Part shown: positions 15,618 through 23,672 of the stretch, one piece after another
Position numbering within the stretch: the stretch's first letter is position 1
Layout: the number at the start of each line of letters is the position of its first letter
Source of the DNA: an uncultured Microbacteriaceae bacterium
GTDB lineage: Bacteria > Actinomycetota > Actinomycetes > Actinomycetales > Microbacteriaceae
Length of the DNA: 31,457 bases
Assembly: GCA_903907615.1 (NCBI GenBank)
Contig: CAIVOR010000369.1
Location: 1 to 31,457 of the forward strand
Reading direction: 5' to 3'
Notes under the pieces: generated by a model
What the model saw: only the letters and a program-made list of their open reading frames with translations
The model's database searches: none
What the model was told of the DNA's origin: nothing
Position numbers and translations under genes: made by a program

Positions 15618-18600
15618 TTATCCGCCGAAGGTGGGTACGGGAACAATGGTCGACCCGCCGGGGGCGCCGCAGACGCCCTCGGCGGTGCAACCGCGAACGG
15701 TGATGGTGAAGGGGTCGGTCAGGTCGAGCGTGACGGCGTCGTAGATAAACGAACCGCTCGTGGTGACATCAGGAATGAGATCAACCCACGTCGACCCCAC
15801 AAGAACCTGCCACGTGGCCACCAGAGCGGCAGCGCTGTCAACCGTGGGAGTCACGACCGTAATGCGTGTGGTGGTCGCGTCAACGGCGGTGAGACTCGCC
15901 GAGTCATAGGACGCCGTCCCCGGTGCGGTGGTCACCGTCACACTCGTGACGTCGCCCGCGCATCCCCAGGGAGTCACAGCGTAGACGGCAAACCAATAGG
16001 TGCCGTCGGCGAGGGTGGTAGCGTCGCTCCACGACGTCGACGTGGTCGAGTCGGTGGCGCCGGTGACGGGATCTGCGGGACACGTGGCCGACATCTCGCT
16101 CGAACTGCGCCACACGTAGTACGTGGGGGCATCGGGTGAGCCGCGTCGGTCGGCCGCCGACCAGGACAGGTTGAGGCCGGAGGCGTCAACACTCAGGCCG
16201 CCGCCCCACACCGGCGGACCGGCGGCGGTCACCGTGGCCGACGTTTGCCAATTCCAGTCGAAGGTGTCGGAGTCGTTGACGGCCGCCACACGCACCGAAT
16301 ATGCGGCGCCGGCCCGACCCCAGAAAGTGGGAATCGACGTGTCGTTGGCCGCCGCACGCAGGTCGGCCACCAGTCCGCCATCCTCGTAAATCTCGACCCG
16401 GTAGCCGCTCACGGGGCTGGCTCCCGCGGGAGCCGTGACGGCCGACCAGGAGACATCGATACCGCCGCCGGCCGGATGCGCACTCGTGAAGGCAACGACG
16501 GAAGCGGTCACCTCGGCGGGTGCGGGCGGAGAACGATCTGCCCCGAGCGGTTCACTCCAGGGACTCGGTGCCGACGAACCGACGGCATTGACCGCGACCA
16601 CCTGGAATCGATATTTGGCGCCGGTCGGCAATCCGTCCAGTGTGCACACGGTGGCCGCACAGGTGTGCGTGTACCCGCCATCGCTCGTCACGATGTAGTC
16701 GCTGATCGGAGAGTTATTGCCCGCGGGTGCCGCCCAGCTGAGCGTCAGCTCGCCGTTCACGAATCCGGCCGCGCGCACGGGCGTGGTGGGGGCATCCGGG
16801 ACATCCTGAATGGCAATCGTAATCACGCCCCACGCGTAACGGTCGGGATCATCCGTGGCATCGGCCACTTCATATTGGAGCGTGACGTCGGCCGCCCGAG
16901 CCGACTCCGCAACGACCACATTCAGGCGCGACTTGTCCGGTGAGGGAAGTACCGTCACGCCCTCGGGGAGGTCGGCGGCGTCGGTTCCGCGGACGGCGAT
17001 GACACGCAGGGGCGTTTTGGGGAAGGGGTTGCTCGCTTGGTCGTTTGCAAGGACATCGACCTCAACGGAGGATCCGCGGCGCACGGTGGCGGTGTCCGCC
17101 TGCGGCACGGGCAGCGGTCGCGTGGACGGGACAATCGTGATGAGCACGGTTCCCGCCTTTCCCTGGTTTTCCGCGTCGGAGGGGGTGACCTCGAGCGCGA
17201 GGCGTGATCCCTTAGCCACGCCGGGGGCGGCCGTGATGGTCAGCTCCGTACCCTCGACGACGGTTGTGATTCCGTCGGTGTTTCCCCGCAACGCGAACGA
17301 GAGCTCCCCCACGTTCTTGGCATAGGGATAGCGCGTGATTTTGACCAGATCAATCTTCTTGGTCGAGTCGGGTTCAAGGTCAATCTGCGTATCCTGCAGA
17401 ATCGGCGGTTGGTTTCCGCGGGGCGTCACCTGGATGGGCAGCACAATCACCGCGCGACGACCGTTGGGGTCGTCGGCGCTGGATCCGTCGGTGACCTCAA
17501 ACGACAGCGACGCCGGGCCGAAGTAAAGATTCTCACTGGTGAACTCAATGGTGCGATCGTCGACGGCCAGTGCGTCACCGTTGGCGTGGGTCGCACGAAC
17601 CGTGTCGGTGGAGGTCAGTCGAACCTGCTTTCCCCCGGCGGCCGTCACGTAATCATTGATGTTGATGCGCACGGTTTGCTCACTCTGCACCGAAATCGGT
17701 TTGGTCCCGAGCTTGACCTGCGGTCGAGCGTCATCCGTGCCGGGAACCCAGACGAACGCGTAGGAGACAATCGTGGGGTCGTCCGGGTGAGTGACGCTGA
17801 ACGGAATAACCTGCGATTTTTCACCGACCGTGACTCGAATCTTGCTGCCCGACTCCACCCTCGCGTTACCCGGATATCCGGGCACGATGCTCGGCGTCAG
17901 CGTGCGAATATCGCCATCGGCCCAGAAACCGTTGGCGAGGACATCCACAACAACCTCGCCGCGCGTGAGAATCTCGCTGAGCGCCACCACGCTATCGCTG
18001 AGCACGGGTGCGTTGAGCGGCGCGTCAGCGCGCACATCGAGGGTGATGAAGCTCGAGGCCGTGCCGGCCACATCGTTGGCGATTTCGTAGATCAGGCCGT
18101 ATGTGCCCGGGGTGTCGGGGACCGTGATGTGCACCTGATTGGCCACAATCGTTGCGGTGACGTCGGGCGTCGTGGGCTCAACGGACGTCACCGTCAACGT
18201 ACGACGCGCCGGATCGCTGTCGTTTGCCAGCGGGTCAACCACGATGGTGCGACCCGGACGGACGACCACGGTGTCGGGCGCGGCGGAGGGCGAACTGGAG
18301 CCGGTCGACTCGGTGGCGATGCCCACGCGGATTGTGCCGCTGGCTTCCGCACCGAAGCCGTCCATCACGGAATACTCAAACACGTCGGTCTCGCTGGCGT
18401 AGGGACCCGCCTCGTACTCGATCCACTCAGCGCCCACCGAGGTCACGGCCCCCTTGGTGGGGTTTGACGCGAGACCGGCCAGTTGAACGTTGTCGCCGTC
18501 GGGATCAGCCTTGCCCAGGGGAACCGGAATCCGCACGGTTGTTCCGGCGACCACGCGGGCCGTGATTGTGGGGGGCTGCGGGGCACGGTTACTCGCGGCG

Positions 18601-21203
18601 TCTCGAGGGCGGACCGTGATACTCACCACGCCAGTGGCCCATGCGCCGTTATCGGCGATCACGCGATAAGCGGCCGAGTAGGTGCCCGCTTCCGTCGGAG
18701 CAAGGTAACGCAGCTGGTTTGTCGTCGCGAACAGGAGGCCGGCACCCTCCGGTACCTGCTGGTCGAGCTGTGGCGCGAGGGTAAGCACACCCCCCGACGG
18801 GTGTATGTCGTTGGCGAGCACGGGGATGTCCACCACGCCTCCCGCCCGGACCGTTGCGGAATCGGGCACCGCGATCGGAGGAAGAGCCATGGTGGGCGCG
18901 ATCGCTTCGACGACCGCAACCTGCCCCTCGGCGGTGGCGACACCGTTTGTGACCCGATACGAAATGGTGTGCACTCCGGTCAGCGGGCGCAGGAGCGTGA
19001 CCCGAATCAGGTGGTAGTCCACCACCTCGGCCCGAACGTCGGCGGTATTTCCCCCCGCACTGAGACCCGTGACCACGAGCACGCCGCCCGCTGGATCGAC
19101 GTCGGTGGCCGTCACATCAACGGTCCTCGTCTGTTGCAGGCCCACAACGATCTGGTGCGCGGCGGTGATCGGTACGGCGCTGGCGTTGGGTCGCTCCACC
19201 ACATCAACGCGTACGAGACCCGAACCGTTGCTGCGCCCATCCGTCACGGCGTAGCTCACGTAGTAGGTGCCGATACGGGAGGGCGTCACACTAAACGTGA
19301 AGTCGTCAAAGTGCGGAACGATGTCCAGGCCAGAAACGCTGGGCACACCGGTCAGGGTGACGGCGCTCGCCCCGCCTCGGACGTGTTCAGCGGGGGAAAT
19401 CGTGAGAGCCTCATCGGGATAAGCCATAACGGCAAAGGGGTCCGCGCGCACGGGAACCGCTGAACCGGGCTTGACCGCGACCGCCACCGAGCCGAATCCG
19501 CTGGCCACGCCATCGGACACCTCGAGATCAATCCGGACGGCGCTGCTCGAGGCACCGGAGTCGATATAGGAGAGCCGGCCACCGGGCGTGAAGCTCACGA
19601 CACCGGCCGAACTCGTGGTCGCTTGGGCCAGATGGATCGGGTCTCCGTCCGGGTCCATCCAATCGCCCAGCACACTCAGTGTTGTCTGGCCGCCGGAAGC
19701 AACATCCGCTTCGGTCTGCCGTACCTGAACGGGAGCCGAGTTTTCTCCGTCGCTTCGCACGGTAACCGTCACAAATGCGCTCGCCTGCCCCCCGCGTCCG
19801 TCGTTGATTGTGTACGCAAACTCCACCGTTCCCGCCGCCTCGGGGGTCAAGAAAATGCGCACCGACGTTCGATCCGGCGCAACATCCACCGTTCCGGAAG
19901 TGGTGGGTACGGGCGATACGTCCGTGACCACGAGCACATCCCCGTTGGGATCGAAGTCGTTGAGGAGCACGGGAAGGAAAGAGATACGGCCGGGGCGAGC
20001 GCCAAACGCGTCGTCGCGGGCCACGGGCGGTTGCGGCTGCGGGTCGAGGGTTTCGGTACCCGAGTTATCGGCCACCACGGTTTGTTCGGTGTTCTGCTGG
20101 CTGAGGAGGTCATCCCAGTTGTCGATGAGGTGGACACCGTCTTGCAGCGTCCACGAGGCACCGGTCTGAACATCGTTGAGCGCCAGCACCCCGGCCCGCT
20201 CACGAATCTGCAGGGTGGCGCCCGTGGCCATCCCGTCGGCCTCAATGGTCACGGGATCCATGCCCGGACACTGCGTAAAGACGGCGCCCTGAGACCAGGC
20301 GGCAAAGAGGCAGCCGTCCTGCTCGCGCGGAGAAGCGGGCCGCCCCAGGGAGCCCTGGGTAAGGAGGGGCGTCACGCCACCGCCGAGCGACACCCGTGTC
20401 AACCCTCCCGTGAAAGCCACGATGGCGTCGGTGGCACTGCGCGATGGCTGGGCCAGCACGGCCTGATCGGGCGTGATGTCACTATCTGCCAGGTTCACCT
20501 GACGACCCGGGAGAAAGAGAGTGCCCGCAGTTGCGTCGAGTACCGCCCAGGCACTGCCCACCACTGTCACGCTCACCTGCTCCACCGAGAGCGGCGTCGG
20601 GAGGGAGACGGTCTGTGGAGCGGTCGCCTGCGAGACGTCGACGGTGGTGACCGTTGAGTCCTTCACGCTCACACCCACGAGCAGTCCATCGGGCTCCACG
20701 GCTATCTGTGACTTCGGACCCACGGAGAACCGCGCCGGAGTGCGGGCATCGAATGTCCCGATGGACTTGAGCGGCACCACCCACACATCACCGGTCTCGG
20801 TGGCGTGCATGACAACGAAATCGTTGATCAGTTGCACCTCGGTGGCGCCTGCGGGAAGTGCCACGGGCGTGAGGAGTGTGTTTGTGCGTTCATCGACCGG
20901 CGTGATGGTGTGCTTGGCATCGTTCACCAAAAAGACCGAGGACGGCGACTGCAGAACGTCGATGAGATCGGTCTGGGCGGGCACAATACTTCCGAGCTGC
21001 TGGATGCGTGTGTTGGCCCGACCCAATGCCTCGCGTTCTTGACTGGTCACCCACACGGCACCGTCGGTGGCCGTGACCCGGGCTGCCGAAAAACCGGAAG
21101 CAAGCACGATTCCGACGATGAGCGCAAGAACGGCCACCACGGACACCAGTGCCGGAACGAGACTCCGGAGGCGTCGTGTGGTCGAACCCGCCGCGCCGCT
21201 CAC
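15618..21203 (-). CDS. Giant membrane-anchored Ig-like / fibronectin type III repeat protein
   Basis: An 1861-residue protein. A short basic cytoplasmic tail (MSGAAGSTTRRLRSL) precedes one membrane helix at about 16-36 with no evident cleavage site. Residues ~40-390 form a beta-rich domain of repeated short strands, possibly propeller-like. From ~391 to ~1468 there are about eleven cadherin/Ig-like repeats, with recurring cues such as PVLLNDFDPNGD, PVLANDIHPSGG, DPLANDSDPARR and DVLANDQ. From ~1470 to the end are three or four fibronectin III-type domains (LTLSWAAPAGNNSPISDY; IDVSWSAVTAPAG; LNLSWSAA). Cysteines occur mostly as close pairs in the outer domains, consistent with disulfides outside the cell. 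There is no sortase motif or C-terminal anchor. The GTG start overlaps the kinase stop (GTGA). A role in adhesion or cell-surface interaction is inferred; the ligand is unknown. Confidence 0.92.
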   Translation of the reverse strand: MSGAAGSTTRRLRSLVPALVSVVAVLALIVGIVLASGFSAARVTATDGAVWVTSQEREALGRANTRIQQLGSIVPAQTDLIDVLQSPSSVFLVNDAKHTITPVDERTNTLLTPVALPAGATEVQLINDFVVMHATETGDVWVVPLKSIGTFDARTPARFSVGPKSQIAVEPDGLLVGVSVKDSTVTTVDVSQATAPQTVSLPTPLSVEQVSVTVVGSAWAVLDATAGTLFLPGRQVNLADSDITPDQAVLAQPSRSATDAIVAFTGGLTRVSLGGGVTPLLTQGSLGRPASPREQDGCLFAAWSQGAVFTQCPGMDPVTIEADGMATGATLQIRERAGVLALNDVQTGASWTLQDGVHLIDNWDDLLSQQNTEQTVVADNSGTETLDPQPQPPVARDDAFGARPGRISFLPVLLNDFDPNGDVLVVTDVSPVPTTSGTVDVAPDRTSVRIFLTPEAAGTVEFAYTINDGRGGQASAFVTVTVRSDGENSAPVQVRQTEADVASGGQTTLSVLGDWMDPDGDPIHLAQATTSSAGVVSFTPGGRLSYIDSGASSSAVRIDLEVSDGVASGFGSVAVAVKPGSAVPVRADPFAVMAYPDEALTISPAEHVRGGASAVTLTGVPSVSGLDIVPHFDDFTFSVTPSRIGTYYVSYAVTDGRSNGSGLVRVDVVERPNASAVPITAAHQIVVGLQQTRTVDVTATDVDPAGGVLVVTGLSAGGNTADVRAEVVDYHLIRVTLLRPLTGVHTISYRVTNGVATAEGQVAVVEAIAPTMALPPIAVPDSATVRAGGVVDIPVLANDIHPSGGVLTLAPQLDQQVPEGAGLLFATTNQLRYLAPTEAGTYSAAYRVIADNGAWATGVVSITVRPRDAASNRAPQPPTITARVVAGTTVRIPVPLGKADPDGDNVQLAGLASNPTKGAVTSVGAEWIEYEAGPYASETDVFEYSVMDGFGAEASGTIRVGIATESTGSSSPSAAPDTVVVRPGRTIVVDPLANDSDPARRTLTVTSVEPTTPDVTATIVANQVHITVPDTPGTYGLIYEIANDVAGTASSFITLDVRADAPLNAPVLSDSVVALSEILTRGEVVVDVLANGFWADGDIRTLTPSIVPGYPGNARVESGSKIRVTVGEKSQVIPFSVTHPDDPTIVSYAFVWVPGTDDARPQVKLGTKPISVQSEQTVRININDYVTAAGGKQVRLTSTDTVRATHANGDALAVDDRTIEFTSENLYFGPASLSFEVTDGSSADDPNGRRAVIVLPIQVTPRGNQPPILQDTQIDLEPDSTKKIDLVKITRYPYAKNVGELSFALRGNTDGITTVVEGTELTITAAPGVAKGSRLALEVTPSDAENQGKAGTVLITIVPSTRPLPVPQADTATVRRGSSVEVDVLANDQASNPFPKTPLRVIAVRGTDAADLPEGVTVLPSPDKSRLNVVVAESARAADVTLQYEVADATDDPDRYAWGVITIAIQDVPDAPTTPVRAAGFVNGELTLSWAAPAGNNSPISDYIVTSDGGYTHTCAATVCTLDGLPTGAKYRFQVVAVNAVGSSAPSPWSEPLGADRSPPAPAEVTASVVAFTSAHPAGGGIDVSWSAVTAPAGASPVSGYRVEIYEDGGLVADLRAAANDTSIPTFWGRAGAAYSVRVAAVNDSDTFDWNWQTSATVTAAGPPVWGGGLSVDASGLNLSWSAADRRGSPDAPTYYVWRSSSEMSATCPADPVTGATDSTTSTSWSDATTLADGTYWFAVYAVTPWGCAGDVTSVTVTTAPGTASYDSASLTAVDATTTRITVVTPTVDSAAALVATWQVLVGSTWVDLIPDVTTSGSFIYDAVTLDLTDPFTITVRGCTAEGVCGAPGGSTIVPVPTFGG

Positions 21204-22162
21204 GCCCTACCTCGACGACGCCACGGTCGGCGCCGATCGGGAACAACGTTCGCGAGCTGTGTCTCCCCCCCCGTGGGATCAACGGCATCAAAGTAAAGGG
21301 GCACATCAATCTGTGTTTGCGAAATCCCCAATTCCGCTTCGATCGACTGAAGGTCGCGCGCCAGGGCCAAGGCCGACAGCGGGCGTGTCAGGGGGTCGGG
21401 TGACAGGCCGCGCTCGAGCAGTCGGCGCAGCGAATCGGGAACATCCACCCGATCGATGTCGGTCGGTTTGCCCTTGAGGATACGCCCGGCGATAACTCCA
21501 GGTGCGTTGTCGCGACCCGGGCGCTCGAACGGCGTGCGCTGAGCCAGCAACGAAAACAGCGTGGCGACCAACGAGAAAATGTCGGTGGCCACCGTTCCGG
21601 TCGTGTGCTGGGCGATAATTTCGGGAGCCGACCACGGCACGCTCAAGCCCTGTGCATCCCCGCGATCCGACGCGGCCACCGTGGCGGCGATGCCAAAGTC
21701 ACTGAGCACCGAGTGCCCGTAGGTGGTGAACAGGATGTTGGCGGGCTTCACGTCGCGGTGGAGCACGTTGGCGCGGTGTGCGGTTTCCAACGCCGACGCC
21801 ATCCGCACGCCCGTCCGCAGTACCTCAGCGACCGGGATTCGTGTCGTGCGGTAGGTGTCGCCGAAGCCCGACGGACAAAACTCCATCACGAGGTAGAGAC
21901 GACCGTCAGCGGCCACCCCCGCGTCAAAGACCGTGAGGATGGCCGGATGCGTGCTCACGTGTGCCATAAGACGAGACTCGGCCACAAACATTTGAGTTGC
22001 CCGAGGATTTACTGCATCCGACAGCAGTACTTTCACCGCTACCTGGCGCCGAGGCAGATCCTGCTCGTAGAGAAAGACATCGGCAAAACCTCCCGAGCCG
22101 AGCGCACGCACGAACGAAAACCCGTTGAGAACCGGTGGATCCGTGGGAATGCGCCGAGACAC
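21200..22162 (-). CDS. Soluble Hanks-type Ser/Thr protein kinase
   Basis: A 320-residue kinase with all catalytic landmarks: glycine loop GSGGFADVF (22-30), VAVK lysine (K44), helix C glutamate (E62), catalytic HRDVKPANIL (D137), DFG (D155) and APE (179-181). The activation segment before APE reads GLSVPW rather than the usual GTPxYM. Unlike PknB-type kinases it has no transmembrane helix and no PASTA or other sensor domain; about 50 residues follow the kinase core and end in a basic tail. It is therefore cytoplasmic and probably responds to protein partners. The GTG start is 4 bp after the PP2C stop, and its own stop overlaps the giant gene start by four bases. The two FHA proteins of the cluster are the natural readers; the short N-terminal tail of the giant protein (STT) is a conceivable substrate (inference). 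Confidence 0.94.
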   Translation of the reverse strand: MSRRIPTDPPVLNGFSFVRALGSGGFADVFLYEQDLPRRQVAVKVLLSDAVNPRATQMFVAESRLMAHVSTHPAILTVFDAGVAADGRLYLVMEFCPSGFGDTYRTTRIPVAEVLRTGVRMASALETAHRANVLHRDVKPANILFTTYGHSVLSDFGIAATVAASDRGDAQGLSVPWSAPEIIAQHTTGTVATDIFSLVATLFSLLAQRTPFERPGRDNAPGVIAGRILKGKPTDIDRVDVPDSLRRLLERGLSPDPLTRPLSALALARDLQSIEAELGISQTQIDVPLYFDAVDPTGGETQLANVVPDRRRPWRRRGRA

Positions 22163-22166
22163 GAGA

Positions 22167-22967
22167 TTAGCCCATCTGACCGGGCGGAGTTACGGCGAGC
22201 ACATCAATCACGATGACGGTGATGTTGTCGCGGCCACTGTTTCCCAGCGCGTGCTTCAGCAACTCGCTGGCGGCTTCGTCAGCGGTAGCCGTGGATTCGA
22301 GAAAATGCTCGATTCCCACATCGGTGATTTCCTTGGTGAGCCCATCGGAGCACAACAACAAGCGCGAGCCGGCGGAAACCGGCACCATGTCGACGTCGGG
22401 AATCGGTGGCTCCATCAGTCCCACGGCCCGTGTGATCACATTCGCATGCGGGTGGATGTCTGCTTCGTCGCGCGTAATGGAGCCGGCGTCGACCAGTTGC
22501 TGGACGACCGAGTGGTCACGCGTGAGTTGCTCCAGCTCACCGTCAACCAGGGCGTAGACGCGCGAATCCCCGATGTTGAAAACCGCCCACTCGAGTCCGC
22601 TCTTCGACAGCACCAAGGCAGCGCCCGTGACCGTGGTACCGGCCGAGCGCTGGTCATCGGTGACCTGTTTGCCCAGATCGTCGACGGCGCGTTCGAGGGC
22701 CGGCTGGATGTCGTCGATGCGGGCAAAACCGTCGCTGACGAGTTCCGCCAAGCGTGTGACGACGGCTCCACTCGCAAGATCACCGGCCGAATGTCCCCCC
22801 ATGCCGTCGGCCACGGCAAACACCGGGCAGGCGACGACAAAGCTGTCCTCGTTAGCTGAGCGGTGCAGTCCGACATCGGTCGCCGCTGCCCACGAAATGG
22901 TGACCGTGGCGCCGGTAGCGGAATCGCGCACGGTGTGCCCCGTGGTGTTGACTCCGATGGCGGTCAC
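22167..22967 (-). CDS. PP2C-family Ser/Thr protein phosphatase
   Basis: A 266-residue cytoplasmic metal-dependent phosphatase, expected to reverse the action of the adjacent kinase. Motifs are in order: DVGLHRSANEDSF (31-43), VADGMGGHS (52-60, metal ligand D54), SAGTTVTGA, NIGDSRVYAL (131-140), LLLCSDGLT (D208) and SGRDNITVIV (D247). There is no membrane helix or extra domain. The GTG at 22967 is preceded by AGGGGAG about nine bases upstream. It lies 44 bp after the first FHA gene and 4 bp before the kinase gene. The kinase-phosphatase pairing is common in actinobacterial signalling loci. Confidence 0.95.
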   Translation of the reverse strand: MTAIGVNTTGHTVRDSATGATVTISWAAATDVGLHRSANEDSFVVACPVFAVADGMGGHSAGDLASGAVVTRLAELVSDGFARIDDIQPALERAVDDLGKQVTDDQRSAGTTVTGAALVLSKSGLEWAVFNIGDSRVYALVDGELEQLTRDHSVVQQLVDAGSITRDEADIHPHANVITRAVGLMEPPIPDVDMVPVSAGSRLLLCSDGLTKEITDVGIEHFLESTATADEAASELLKHALGNSGRDNITVIVIDVLAVTPPGQMG

Positions 22968-23011
22968 GAACAGTCACTCCCCTAAAGATGAGATGCCCCC
23001 GCTGCGAGGCC

Positions 23012-23557
23012 TCAGGCGTGAGGTGCCGGTTCAGCGGGGATCACCATAATTCTACCGCTGTGCCCAAATTCCACGGTTGCCTCGCCGGTCGTCGTGTAGG
23101 TCTCTCGCGAACCGAGGCGTCGCGGAGTCTGGCCCGGCACGCGCACGCGTGTTCCGTTGGCCGACCCGAGGTCGGTCACGACGACGCCGAGCCCTACCTG
23201 CTCGAGCATCACATGCGACGCCGACACTTCCCGATCGTCGCTCGGCCACGAGAGCAGCAACACCCGGTCGTTGGGGCCCAACGGCGTGCGCGGAGCGCGC
23301 CCCAGCACGATGGGGCGGTGCAGCGTGAACTCCTGACCGCCGGGCTCACGCAGTCGCGCGCAGGCGTCCGGATTCGGCGCGCTCGAGACTCGGGACACCA
23401 GCGACACCTCGGACAGGTCATCAACGACGCGACCTCCGCCCGGGGATGCGCCCGCGAGGATTGTCGATTCCTCGATGATCACGGTGTCGTCCGGAGGACT
23501 CATCCGGGTCGATTCGGTGCTCAGTCGGGTCGCGTCATCCCACTCGTCGCCCACCAT
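23012..23557 (-). CDS. FHA domain protein, first gene of the cluster
   Basis: A 181-residue cytoplasmic protein. The C-terminal FHA domain (about 64-178) has VLGRAPR (G86, R87), VSASHV (S112, H115) and GSANGT (131-136), the phosphothreonine pocket. The N-terminal 50 residues are disordered-looking, acidic and Thr/Ser-rich, with DDATRLST and DDTVIIEEST. This resembles regulatory FHA proteins such as GarA, whose N-terminal Thr is phosphorylated and then bound by its own FHA domain; the resemblance is inference. The ATG at 23557 is six bases after a TAAAGT hexamer, so it probably starts the whole nine-gene transcript. The gene is divergent from the class III aminotransferase, with a 115-bp shared intergenic region. 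Confidence 0.9.
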   Translation of the reverse strand: MVGDEWDDATRLSTESTRMSPPDDTVIIEESTILAGASPGGGRVVDDLSEVSLVSRVSSAPNPDACARLREPGGQEFTLHRPIVLGRAPRTPLGPNDRVLLLSWPSDDREVSASHVMLEQVGLGVVVTDLGSANGTRVRVPGQTPRRLGSRETYTTTGEATVEFGHSGRIMVIPAEPAPHA

Positions 23558-23563
23558 GTACCT

Positions 23564-23569
23564 ACTTTA
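23564..23569 (-). promoter_or_regulatory. Leaderless -10 hexamer for the nine-gene cluster
   Basis: TAAAGT on the minus strand, six bases (AGGTAC) before the ATG of the FHA gene. AGG inside the spacer could serve as a weak ribosome binding site. This is the only obvious promoter candidate for the downstream cluster, where the remaining genes overlap or lie within about 50 bp. Confidence 0.5.
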
Positions 23570-23595
23570 TTGCGCGGCAGACTCCGCATGTTTAT

Positions 23596-23624
23596 TTGCT
23601 TGCCATCACGGGGCTTGGCAGAAT
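23596..23624 (+). promoter_or_regulatory. Candidate sigma-70-type promoter for the class III aminotransferase
   Basis: TTGCTT at 23596-23601 and CAGAAT at 23619-23624 are separated by 17 bp, a plausible -35/-10 pair. Transcription would begin near 23631, leaving a leader of about 42 bases that contains the GGAG ribosome binding site. It is divergent from, and close to, the cluster promoter on the other strand. Confidence 0.4.
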
Positions 23625-23672
23625 CAAGGGAAGCGGAACGGCCCCGCGACCCACGCAGGCCGACGGAGAAAA

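Noticed and set aside
17409..20657. Three long plus-strand open frames (17409-18467, 18483-19463, 19623-20657) opposite the giant repeat gene
   Set aside because: They are Arg/Gly/His-rich with no recognisable domain and mirror the repeat-bearing coding strand; best explained by low stop-codon frequency.
7939..23557. Type VII (ESX) secretion locus
   Set aside because: An EccC/EssC-like ATPase is present, but no WXG100 protein, EccB, EccD, EccE or mycosin was found, so the cluster cannot be called an ESX locus.
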